Shown one piece after another: positions 8,516 to 15,365 of a stretch of 64,000 bases of DNA (position 1 is the stretch's first letter; each line of letters begins with the position of its first letter). The stretch is from CAMCXT01 sp040403315. GTDB lineage: Bacteria > Bacteroidota > Bacteroidia > M30B66. The translations under genes and the position numbers were made by a program. The notes beneath the pieces were generated by a model that had not been told where the DNA came from, did no database searches, and worked only from the letters and a program-made list of their open reading frames with translations. The DNA is taken from the NCBI GenBank assembly GCA_040403315.1, contig JBBAKX010000001.1, positions 744,001-808,000 on the forward strand, in the 5' to 3' direction.

Positions 8516-9462
8516 TGGGAATGACTACTGAAACACCTTTTTTTAGCATCACCATTCCCGCCTATAACCGTGGGTATATCCTCTCAGAAACCATTCGGAG
8601 CATTCAGGATCAATCGTTCTCGAATTGGGAAGTTATTGTGGTTGATGATGGCTCCAAAGACAATACCCGCGAAATTGTAGAACAACTTGCCTCCCAAGAT
8701 GCACGGATTCGCTATGTCTATCAACAAAATGCCGAACGCAGTGCTGCTCGAAACAATGGAGCAGACCATTCAAAAGGAGCATACTTAATGTTCCTCGACA
8801 GTGACGATAAATACGCAGATGGGCATCTAGAGAAACTTTATGCTTTCATCCAAGAAAAGGGATGTCCTGTTGCGTTGTTCTTCAGCAACATGAGTTATCT
8901 CACCGAAAAAGGTGTCGAAATTCCTGAAATACCTACAATGATTGGAGGAAAGGAATTTGAATATCTATTGTTGCAACCCATTACGCCATCAAGGGTTTGC
9001 ATTCATCGAGATATATTGAAGGAATTTCGATTTGATCCCAAAATCGTGATTGTTGAAGACCTGGTTTTGTGGGTTTGTATTGCCACAAAGTATCCTGCTT
9101 TTCAACTTTGCGAAAACACATTGTGGTACAGAATTCATGATGGAAATTCGGTCGATTTAAGCCGAAATTCCTATTTCGATCGGTATAAAGGTCTTCTAAG
9201 GCTTTTTAATGATACCGATTATCTCACTGTTTCTGAAAAAATTGATGGTGGAATAAAGAACCATTTGTTGGCAGAATGCGCGTTCAATATGGCACGTCAT
9301 TTCGAGTTTGTAAAAAACTTTAAGCAAATGAATGTCGAGTTGAAGCGCTCATTCAAGCATTCGCCTACATACCGAAACAAGGAGCGATTGTTTATGTATC
9401 TAAATCATCAAACTATCGGCAAGCAAATGCTAAAGCTTGTAGGCAAGGGTAAAACTGCTTAA
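8515..9462 (+). CDS. GT2 family glycosyltransferase
   Basis: 315 residues from ATG 8515, which overlaps the upstream TGA by one base (TGATG); a second ATG at 8521 is also possible. Motifs: 'FFSITIPAYNRGYILSETI', 'VIVVDDGSKDNTREIV', 'YLMFLDSDDKY' (DxD) and 'VEDLVLWVC' for the acceptor-side acids. It is a soluble GT-A transferase within the run of glycosyltransferases. Its specificity cannot be told from sequence. Confidence 0.9.
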   Translation: MGMTTETPFFSITIPAYNRGYILSETIRSIQDQSFSNWEVIVVDDGSKDNTREIVEQLASQDARIRYVYQQNAERSAARNNGADHSKGAYLMFLDSDDKYADGHLEKLYAFIQEKGCPVALFFSNMSYLTEKGVEIPEIPTMIGGKEFEYLLLQPITPSRVCIHRDILKEFRFDPKIVIVEDLVLWVCIATKYPAFQLCENTLWYRIHDGNSVDLSRNSYFDRYKGLLRLFNDTDYLTVSEKIDGGIKNHLLAECAFNMARHFEFVKNFKQMNVELKRSFKHSPTYRNKERLFMYLNHQTIGKQMLKLVGKGKTA

Positions 9463-9463
9463 T

Positions 9464-10615
9464 ATGAAGCCGTTAAGGATTATTCATATCATTCCTTCAC
9501 TCATCAAAGGCGGAGCTGAACGCCTCACACTCGATATCTGCACATCGCTCAATCAGCGAAGCGATTGTGAGGTGAAACTCATCATTCTTCACTCTGAAAA
9601 TAATTTCCAAGACCAAGATGGAAGTCTATCCATCGAGTATTGTAAATCGTATGTAATACCTAGTGTTTCCGGGAAAAGTCAAGTTGATGTGCGCGCCTTA
9701 CAAGATGCAATTGATCGCTTCCAACCAGATGTAATTCACACCCATTTATTCGAAGCAGAAATCGTAGCGCGTGAGGTAGTTTACACCAAAGCAGTTTGGT
9801 TTAGTCATCTTCACGATAACATGTTTCAGTTTCGACCAATGAAACCGAAAGATTGGTTTTCGAAAAAGCGAATTACCGAGTGGTTCGAACGAAATTGGAT
9901 GCTCAAGAAATATAAAGCTTGCAACAATCACTTCATAGCAATTAGTCGCGACACTGAACGATTTTTCAAATCGGTTTTGCCCAAATCATTGCAACGAATT
10001 ACGCTCTTGCACAATGCTATCCGATTTGAAAAATTTAGCAAAGCCGAGGTTCGGATTCCAGAAAGCCGACTGATAAAAATGGTGAGTACCGGAAGCCTTG
10101 TGGATAAAAAGAATCAGATTTTCCTGGCAGATGTTGTGACCAAATTAAACAAGTTAGGCTACACAGCCGATCTGAGGATTTTGGGAGATGGCGTGAACAA
10201 GGAAAAAATCAAAGCCCGAATCGATGCACTTGGTATTGGAAATCAAATGCACTTGGAAGGGAATGTTGATGCCGTTGAACAGTATCTGCACGAAGCTTCA
10301 TTTTACGTACATCCTGCTACTTATGAACCTTTTGGCTTGGTGCTCCTCGAGGCAATGGCTGCTTCAATGGTTTGTGTAGCACTCAATGGGAAAGGCAATT
10401 TAGATATTCATGAAGAAGGACAAAATGGATTTCTGATCGATCCGGCAAGCCCATCCGCATTTGCTCAAAAATTGGTCGAGTGCTCAGAAAATACAGCCCT
10501 TTATAAGGAAATTGCGCATTACAGTTTCAACTATGCAACGCGCTTCGACATTCTAGCCTATACCGATCGATTGGTGGGATTGTATCGTTCAGCAATAGAT
10601 AAGCAGAAGGCTTAA
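9464..10615 (+). CDS. GT4 family glycosyltransferase
   Basis: 383 residues with a GT-B fold. The N-terminal domain opens with 'IIHIIPSLIKGGAERLTLD' (glycine-rich acceptor loop). The C-terminal domain has 'YVHPATYEPFGLVLLEAM', containing the GT4 EX7E motif, and 'GFLIDPASP'. It transfers a sugar with retention from a nucleotide sugar. It starts 1 nt after the previous stop. Its TAA overlaps, tail to tail, the stop of the minus-strand HisF2 gene over 10612-10615, so the two transcripts converge with no space for an ordinary terminator. Confidence 0.9.
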   Translation: MKPLRIIHIIPSLIKGGAERLTLDICTSLNQRSDCEVKLIILHSENNFQDQDGSLSIEYCKSYVIPSVSGKSQVDVRALQDAIDRFQPDVIHTHLFEAEIVAREVVYTKAVWFSHLHDNMFQFRPMKPKDWFSKKRITEWFERNWMLKKYKACNNHFIAISRDTERFFKSVLPKSLQRITLLHNAIRFEKFSKAEVRIPESRLIKMVSTGSLVDKKNQIFLADVVTKLNKLGYTADLRILGDGVNKEKIKARIDALGIGNQMHLEGNVDAVEQYLHEASFYVHPATYEPFGLVLLEAMAASMVCVALNGKGNLDIHEEGQNGFLIDPASPSAFAQKLVECSENTALYKEIAHYSFNYATRFDILAYTDRLVGLYRSAIDKQKA

Positions 10616-11367
10616 AGTCCTGCCAATTCAGTTTGAGTGGGGTAGGAGATCAACACGGCTCGATGCTTCCCTTGAAATACAAACATACTTCCAGCCGCAA
10701 CTGCCGATGCGCCAGCTTCGATGGCTTCTTTCAAATGTGCAACATTGCCAGCACCTCCGCAGGCAATTACAGGAATACTCAATGAATTCGAAACTTCACG
10801 AATCAGTTCCAAATCGAAGCCTTCCATCATACCATCTCGATCTACGCAATTCAATACAATTTCACCCGCGCCTTTTTGCTCCATCATTTGAGCAAACTCC
10901 ACCAGTGGAATAGATAGATTCTTCGATGCATTTCGAACGGCAACACGGTGCTTCCCCCAAAAATCTTTCTTCACATCTATCGAAGCGACGGTCGAAGAAC
11001 TGCCCAAAACATCAGCCGCACGGCTAATTAAATTTGGATCTTTTTCTAGTGCAGAGTTGATTGCCACTTTTTCAATTCCTGCTTTGATTACAGCTTTAAT
11101 ATCTTCCATATTGGATAGACCTCCTCCGTAACATAAGGGCATAAATGCTTCAGTGGCAATTTCGGAGATGTAACGAATGTTCGGGCGGCGGCCTTGCGAT
11201 GTAGCTGTGATATCAAGAAAAATAAGTTCATCCACTTCTTTGTCGTTGAAAATCTTTACAGCATTTACAGGATCGCCTACATACACAGGTTTTTTGAACT
11301 TCTGGGTTTTCACCAGACTTCCTTCCAAGTTGCATAACAATACAGGAATAACGCGCGATTGGTACAT
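10612..11367 (-). CDS. hisF2: HisF-like subunit of acetamidino-sugar synthesis (HisF2/WbuZ type)
   Basis: 251 residues from the ATG at 11367; the longer frame adds 27 residues that do not match the family. It has the HisF barrel fold ('VDELIFLDITATSQGR', 'PLCYGGGLSNMEDI', 'EIVLNCVDRDGMMEGFD', 'PVIACGGAG'). However, the first catalytic aspartate of true HisF (in 'CLDVKDG') is replaced in 'PVLLCNLEG'; the second Asp ('SIDVKK') is kept. That fits the HisF2/WbuZ group, which with HisH2 supplies ammonia to a WbpG-type amidotransferase rather than making imidazole-glycerol phosphate. The HisH2 gene ends 1 nt upstream. No other his gene is near. Confidence 0.85.
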   Translation of the reverse strand: MYQSRVIPVLLCNLEGSLVKTQKFKKPVYVGDPVNAVKIFNDKEVDELIFLDITATSQGRRPNIRYISEIATEAFMPLCYGGGLSNMEDIKAVIKAGIEKVAINSALEKDPNLISRAADVLGSSSTVASIDVKKDFWGKHRVAVRNASKNLSIPLVEFAQMMEQKGAGEIVLNCVDRDGMMEGFDLELIREVSNSLSIPVIACGGAGNVAHLKEAIEAGASAVAAGSMFVFQGKHRAVLISYPTQTELAGL

Positions 11368-11368
11368 G

Positions 11369-11983
11369 TTAATTGGATTCTGTGAAGTTGCGTAACAAGG
11401 CCATTCCGAATTTATGGCTTTTTTCTGGATGAAACTGAACACCAGCAATGGTTCCCCGCTGAAATGCAGAACAGAAATCGTATCCGTATTCCGACATCAA
11501 CAATTGATCTTCTGGATGCGCCATTTTGAAATGATAAGAGTGCACAAAATAGTAGCGCGGTTGCTCGGGTAAAACATCAACCAATGTGCTCGATTTTACT
11601 TTCGAAATCTGGTTCCATCCCATGTTGGGAATTCGAAGTTTACTTTCGGGCGATAATTGAAAACGAACAACTTCTCCTTCCATCAAACCCAAACCAGATT
11701 TCTGACCTTCCTCGCTCTTTTCCAACATCAGCTGAGCGCCAAGACAAATGCCCAAAATCGGCGTTTTATTAACCAAGGCTTTTTGTCGGATGAGCTCCAC
11801 CAAACCGAACTTTTCCAGCTGTTCCATCCCGCTGTCGAACGCGCCAACACCTGGAAGAATGATGTGATCGGCTTGGAGAATTTTTTCAGGGTCACGGGTA
11901 ATTTCACTTTTGCGGCCAATCTTCTTCAGCATATTATACACCGAGCCAATATTGCCCATATCGTAGTCAACTATCGCTATCAT
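11369..11983 (-). CDS. hisH2: HisH-like glutamine amidotransferase of acetamidino-sugar synthesis
   Basis: 204 residues from ATG 11983 ('MIAIVDYDMGNIGSV', the normal HisH start); an upstream ATG at 12016 adds 11 atypical residues. It is a class I glutaminase: 'PGVGAFDSGM', nucleophile Cys in 'GICLGAQLM', and His/Glu in 'VQFHPEKSH'. It releases ammonia from glutamine and would pass it through the HisF2 barrel next door to the WbpG-like enzyme encoded on the other strand at 13330. A divergent GT4 gene starts 75 nt away, so the short 11984-12058 gap must carry promoters in both directions. Confidence 0.85.
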   Translation of the reverse strand: MIAIVDYDMGNIGSVYNMLKKIGRKSEITRDPEKILQADHIILPGVGAFDSGMEQLEKFGLVELIRQKALVNKTPILGICLGAQLMLEKSEEGQKSGLGLMEGEVVRFQLSPESKLRIPNMGWNQISKVKSSTLVDVLPEQPRYYFVHSYHFKMAHPEDQLLMSEYGYDFCSAFQRGTIAGVQFHPEKSHKFGMALLRNFTESN

Positions 11984-12044
11984 ACGCTCCAAAAGTACGA
12001 ATTCAACAACGCACAATTCGCCTAGATTCTCCTAGTAAAATTTC

Positions 12045-12052
12045 TATTTTAG
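12045..12052 (+). promoter_or_regulatory. -7 element (TAttTTAG) 6 nt before ATG
   Basis: TAnnTTAG is a one-base variant of the Bacteroidota -7 consensus. It ends 6 nt before ATG 12059, so the transcript would be leaderless or nearly so. No clear -33 TTG is present at the standard distance. Confidence 0.4.
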
Positions 12053-12058
12053 CCACAC

Positions 12059-13333
12059 ATGAAAAACAAGCGTTCGTTTCTCTATCTCATTGTTTCTGAT
12101 TACCCTTATGGCTTTGGTGAACCTTTCTTAGAGGATGAATTAAAGGTTATTTCTTCGAAATTTGAGAAAATCTACCTTATACTACCTTCTCCTTTTAAGG
12201 CAGATAAATCGAAAGTCAAGTTTCATATTCCGGCCAACGCCGAAGTCGTAGAGCTCCAAATTCAAGAAAGCAGTACGGATAAATTAAAGGCAGCCTCAGC
12301 TTGGTTTTCAAGTGCTTGGAAACAAGAAAGGAACTTCATTAAAAACGTTTTCAACCAAAAACTGGATGTTTTGCATGTGAAGTTAATGCTGGCTTATGAG
12401 TCATTTGCGAACTTATTTGTAGAAAGGATGACTCAGCTCATAAAACAGCACGCTCATCCTCAAAATCAAATCACACTTTATACTTACTGGCTTACGAATG
12501 CATCTTATGGGCTTGCCAAGCTTAAACAGAAGATGCCTCAACTTCATGTGGTTTCAAGGTCGCACCGTTGGGATTGTTTTTATTATGTAAACCCGGGCAA
12601 TTACCTGCCTTTTAGGCCAGCAATGGTAGCGTCTCTTGATGGGATTTATCCAATTTCAGATGCTGGAACCCATTACCTGCGCAATCAACTTCCCGGTACC
12701 GAAATATCTAAAATTCAAACATCTCGGTTGGGAGTTAGTTTGGATGAAGCAAAGCCTAAATCCAACAAAAAAGCAAATCACCTTAGAATACTATCTATTG
12801 CATTTATCTCGCAGGTAAAGCGAATTGATAGAATAATTGATGCGATTTACAAGGTAGAAAATTGCACAATAGAATGGACTCATATTGGCAGTGCCCCCAA
12901 CGTGAATGATCCAATATTTGAAATGGCTCGTCAGAAGTTAGATGCCTTGCCTAACGTTGAGTATCATTTTGTAGGAGAGCAATCAAAGATGCAGGTGTAT
13001 GAACATTTGCGCTCAAATTCTTCTGATGTGCTTTTATGTACTAGCGAATCTGAGGGTATTCCAGTTTCTATGATGGAAGCACTAGGTTTCGGTTTGCCAG
13101 TTCTTTCGGTGAATGTTGGAGGCATCGCCGAATTGGTTATCGATGGTGAAAATGGCGAATTGATGAAGGCCGATGCAACTGCCTCAGAAATAGCTATGGT
13201 ATTAGAAAAATGGGCTGGATTAAACGAAATTGAATTTGAATTGCTATCAAGCAAGGCTTATTCTAGCTATTTGCAGTATTTTTCGGCATCAAATAATTAC
13301 AGTTTGTTTTTCTCCGAAGTTTTGAATGCATGA
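12059..13333 (+). CDS. GT4-type glycosyltransferase
   Basis: 424 residues with a GT-B fold. The N-terminal half is divergent ('YLIVSDYPYGFGEPFLEDEL'). The C-terminal half has 'LLCTSESEGIPVSMMEALG' (a GT4 EX7E-like motif) and 'LPVLSVNVGGIAELV', characteristic of retaining GT4 transferases. It is encoded with the amidotransferase that follows (ATGA overlap), so it may add the amidino sugar or its neighbour to the chain; that role is inference from position only. Confidence 0.85.
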   Translation: MKNKRSFLYLIVSDYPYGFGEPFLEDELKVISSKFEKIYLILPSPFKADKSKVKFHIPANAEVVELQIQESSTDKLKAASAWFSSAWKQERNFIKNVFNQKLDVLHVKLMLAYESFANLFVERMTQLIKQHAHPQNQITLYTYWLTNASYGLAKLKQKMPQLHVVSRSHRWDCFYYVNPGNYLPFRPAMVASLDGIYPISDAGTHYLRNQLPGTEISKIQTSRLGVSLDEAKPKSNKKANHLRILSIAFISQVKRIDRIIDAIYKVENCTIEWTHIGSAPNVNDPIFEMARQKLDALPNVEYHFVGEQSKMQVYEHLRSNSSDVLLCTSESEGIPVSMMEALGFGLPVLSVNVGGIAELVIDGENGELMKADATASEIAMVLEKWAGLNEIEFELLSSKAYSSYLQYFSASNNYSLFFSEVLNA

Positions 13334-14466
13334 AAAACGATTACCAAGTTTGCTCCCGCTGTATTCTCGATACGAACGATTATCCAGCTATCATCTTTGA
13401 TGATAAAGGAGTTTGCTCTGTTTGTCATATTTACGACGACCTAGCAAGAAAAACAGTTAAGCGAGGCGATTCTGCCAATAGCGCAATAGATGCTATGCTT
13501 GTTGAAATCAAAAGCAAAGGCAAAAAGCACGAATACGATTGTCTCATTGGTGTTTCAGGAGGAGTGGATAGCACTTATCTAGCATGGAAAGCCAAAGAAT
13601 GGGGTTTGCGCCCATTGATTCTTCATGTCGACAATGGTTGGAATACCGAACTTTCGGTGATGAATATCGAGAACCTTGTTAAGAAACTTGGATTCGATTT
13701 GTTCACCTATGTAATTGATTGGAATGAAATCCGCGACTTACAGCTTTCCTATATGAAGGCTTCGGTGCTGGATATTGATATTCCCACCGACAACGCATAC
13801 GCAGCGGCCATTTTTAAAATTGCCAACGAGAAGAACATTAAATACATTATCACTGGTCACAATACCGTAACGGAGGGATGGTTGCCGCCAACATTCACGC
13901 ACTTCAAGTACGATATTATCAACATGAAGGCGATACACAAAAAGTTTGGTTCAGTTCCTTTAAAAACCTTCCCATACTTAGGTGTTACAAAGGGTTGGTA
14001 TTACATGAAGATCAAAGGGTTGAAAACCTATTCACCACTCAATTGGATCGATTACGATAAAGGTGCTGTAAAGAAGTTCATACAAGAAGAATTGGGTTGG
14101 CGCGACTACGGCGGAAAGCATTACGAAAATATTTTTACCCGTTTTTACCAAGGCTATATCCTTTACAAGAAATTCGGTGTGGACAAGCGCAAATCGCACA
14201 TGAGTACCTTGATTTGTTCCGGGCAAATTACCCGCGACGAAGCACTTGAGGAGATCAAGAAAAACCCATATCCGTCAGAAGAGCTGCTTCAAGAAGACAG
14301 AGAATACCTCATCAAAAAGCTTGGGATCAATGAAGCTGAGTTTGAACGTTTGATGGCATTGCCTGTAAAACAGCATACAGATTACCCTTCCATTCTTCAT
14401 TGGTACGATCGCCTACGCCCTTACGTTAGAGCAGCACGTAAAGTAAAAAAAGCAATTAAGCCATAA
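13330..14466 (+). CDS. wbpG: WbpG-like N-acetyl sugar amidotransferase
   Basis: 378 residues. The N-terminus has Cys pairs in 'VCSRCILDTND' and 'CSVCHIYD', probably metal-binding. An ATP pyrophosphatase P-loop follows, 'GVSGGVDSTYLAWKA' near residue 74. This is the WbpG/WbuX (also PseA-like) family, which adenylates an N-acetyl group of a nucleotide sugar and converts it to acetamidino with ammonia from HisH2/HisF2. Both partners lie 1.3-3 kb away on the other strand, completing the set. It overlaps the upstream GT4 by ATGA. The final sugar (for example an amidino-uronic or 6-deoxy sugar) cannot be told because no dedicated synthesis genes are beside it. Confidence 0.88.
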   Translation: MKNDYQVCSRCILDTNDYPAIIFDDKGVCSVCHIYDDLARKTVKRGDSANSAIDAMLVEIKSKGKKHEYDCLIGVSGGVDSTYLAWKAKEWGLRPLILHVDNGWNTELSVMNIENLVKKLGFDLFTYVIDWNEIRDLQLSYMKASVLDIDIPTDNAYAAAIFKIANEKNIKYIITGHNTVTEGWLPPTFTHFKYDIINMKAIHKKFGSVPLKTFPYLGVTKGWYYMKIKGLKTYSPLNWIDYDKGAVKKFIQEELGWRDYGGKHYENIFTRFYQGYILYKKFGVDKRKSHMSTLICSGQITRDEALEEIKKNPYPSEELLQEDREYLIKKLGINEAEFERLMALPVKQHTDYPSILHWYDRLRPYVRAARKVKKAIKP

Positions 14467-14476
14467 ATACACTCAC

Positions 14477-14484
14477 TACTTTCG
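14477..14484 (+). promoter_or_regulatory. -7-like element (TActTTCG)
   Basis: A one-base variant of TAnnTTTG located 39 nt before ATG 14524 of the TylF-type gene. The transcript leader would contain the hairpin at 14494-14516. Confidence 0.4.
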
Positions 14485-14493
14485 GGGCATCCG

Positions 14494-14516
14494 TGTTTCG
14501 ATCGATTTTCGAAACA
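14494..14516 (+). other. 8-bp hairpin in the leader before the TylF-type gene
   Basis: TGTTTCGA (14494-14501) pairs perfectly with TCGAAACA (14509-14516) around a 7-nt loop. No T-tract follows, so it is not a typical terminator. It ends 7 nt before ATG 14524 and could affect translation or serve as a protein-binding palindrome; role unknown. Confidence 0.4.
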
Positions 14517-14523
14517 TCAGTTT

Positions 14524-15264
14524 ATGAGAAAAGCCCTAAAGTCCGTTTTAACAGTATTGATTCGACCTTTTGCCTCTTCATCATCTATTTCTAATTGGAA
14601 TTATTGGGTTGGAAGAGTTTACAATGTGAAACTCCCCGGCCGAGTGAAGCCGTTCGATGTGCCCAGTAACGGCGGGAGTGCAAACATCAACATCATTATG
14701 CACCTTCTCGAAAAATCTAATCATCTCTCTGGTGATATTGCAGAATGTGGAGTTTTTCAAGGCGCAACCTTGGTGCCTGTTACCTACATGATGAATAAAT
14801 ATGATGATGCACGCCAGATTTACGGTTTCGATTCGTTCGAAGGTTTCGGCGCTGCCGCTGAGGTAGAAAGCGAAAAAGACACCACTGGGCACATCGATTT
14901 AGAAACTGAAATGTTCCAGAAAACATCCTTGGCTCTGATCAAGGACAAATTAAAACTTACCCAAACCAACACGAAGAATCTTCATTTGGTTAAAGGTTAT
15001 TTTGAAAATAGTTTACCTGCTTATCAGGATCATCTATATAGTTTTGTGCACCTTGATTGCGATCTTGCCAGTTCATATGTTACTTGCTTGGAATTTTTCT
15101 ATCCACGCATGAATCAAGGCGGTTACATTTTGTTCGACGAGTATTTTGATCCTGTTTATACCATTGCAACCGAAGCGATCGACCTCTTTTTTGCCGATAA
15201 ACTCGAGAAGCCTATTCGCATCGAACGCGACAACTATATCAAGTATTACATTCAAAAAGCTTAG
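14524..15264 (+). CDS. TylF/MycF-type O-methyltransferase
   Basis: 246 residues. Macrocin O-methyltransferase (TylF) family blocks are visible: 'SGDIAECGVFQGATL' for SAM binding, 'YGFDSFEGFG', and the metal-binding acids in 'FVHLDCDLASSY' and 'GGYILFDEYFD'. These enzymes methylate sugar hydroxyls in a Mg- and SAM-dependent way, so it probably caps or modifies a glycan residue. It is the last gene of the first glycan locus and has its own promoter-like element. Confidence 0.8.
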   Translation: MRKALKSVLTVLIRPFASSSSISNWNYWVGRVYNVKLPGRVKPFDVPSNGGSANINIIMHLLEKSNHLSGDIAECGVFQGATLVPVTYMMNKYDDARQIYGFDSFEGFGAAAEVESEKDTTGHIDLETEMFQKTSLALIKDKLKLTQTNTKNLHLVKGYFENSLPAYQDHLYSFVHLDCDLASSYVTCLEFFYPRMNQGGYILFDEYFDPVYTIATEAIDLFFADKLEKPIRIERDNYIKYYIQKA

Positions 15265-15365
15265 ACAATCTCCAATATCTTAGAACTTCGGAGGTTTCCT
15301 TTGTTACGGAGTTTTCTTAGGAATCAAATTTCCTAGAGTAACTTGCGCGCAATTGCTATAACTCC

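Noticed and set aside
10612..11983. Histidine biosynthesis genes hisF and hisH
   Set aside because: No other his genes are near, the HisF-like protein lacks the first catalytic Asp, and a WbpG-like amidotransferase is encoded close by. The acetamidino-sugar role fits better.
11657..12025. 122-codon plus-strand open frame over hisH2
   Set aside because: It lies antisense to a well-supported gene, has no family-like motif and is a shadow of hisH2.
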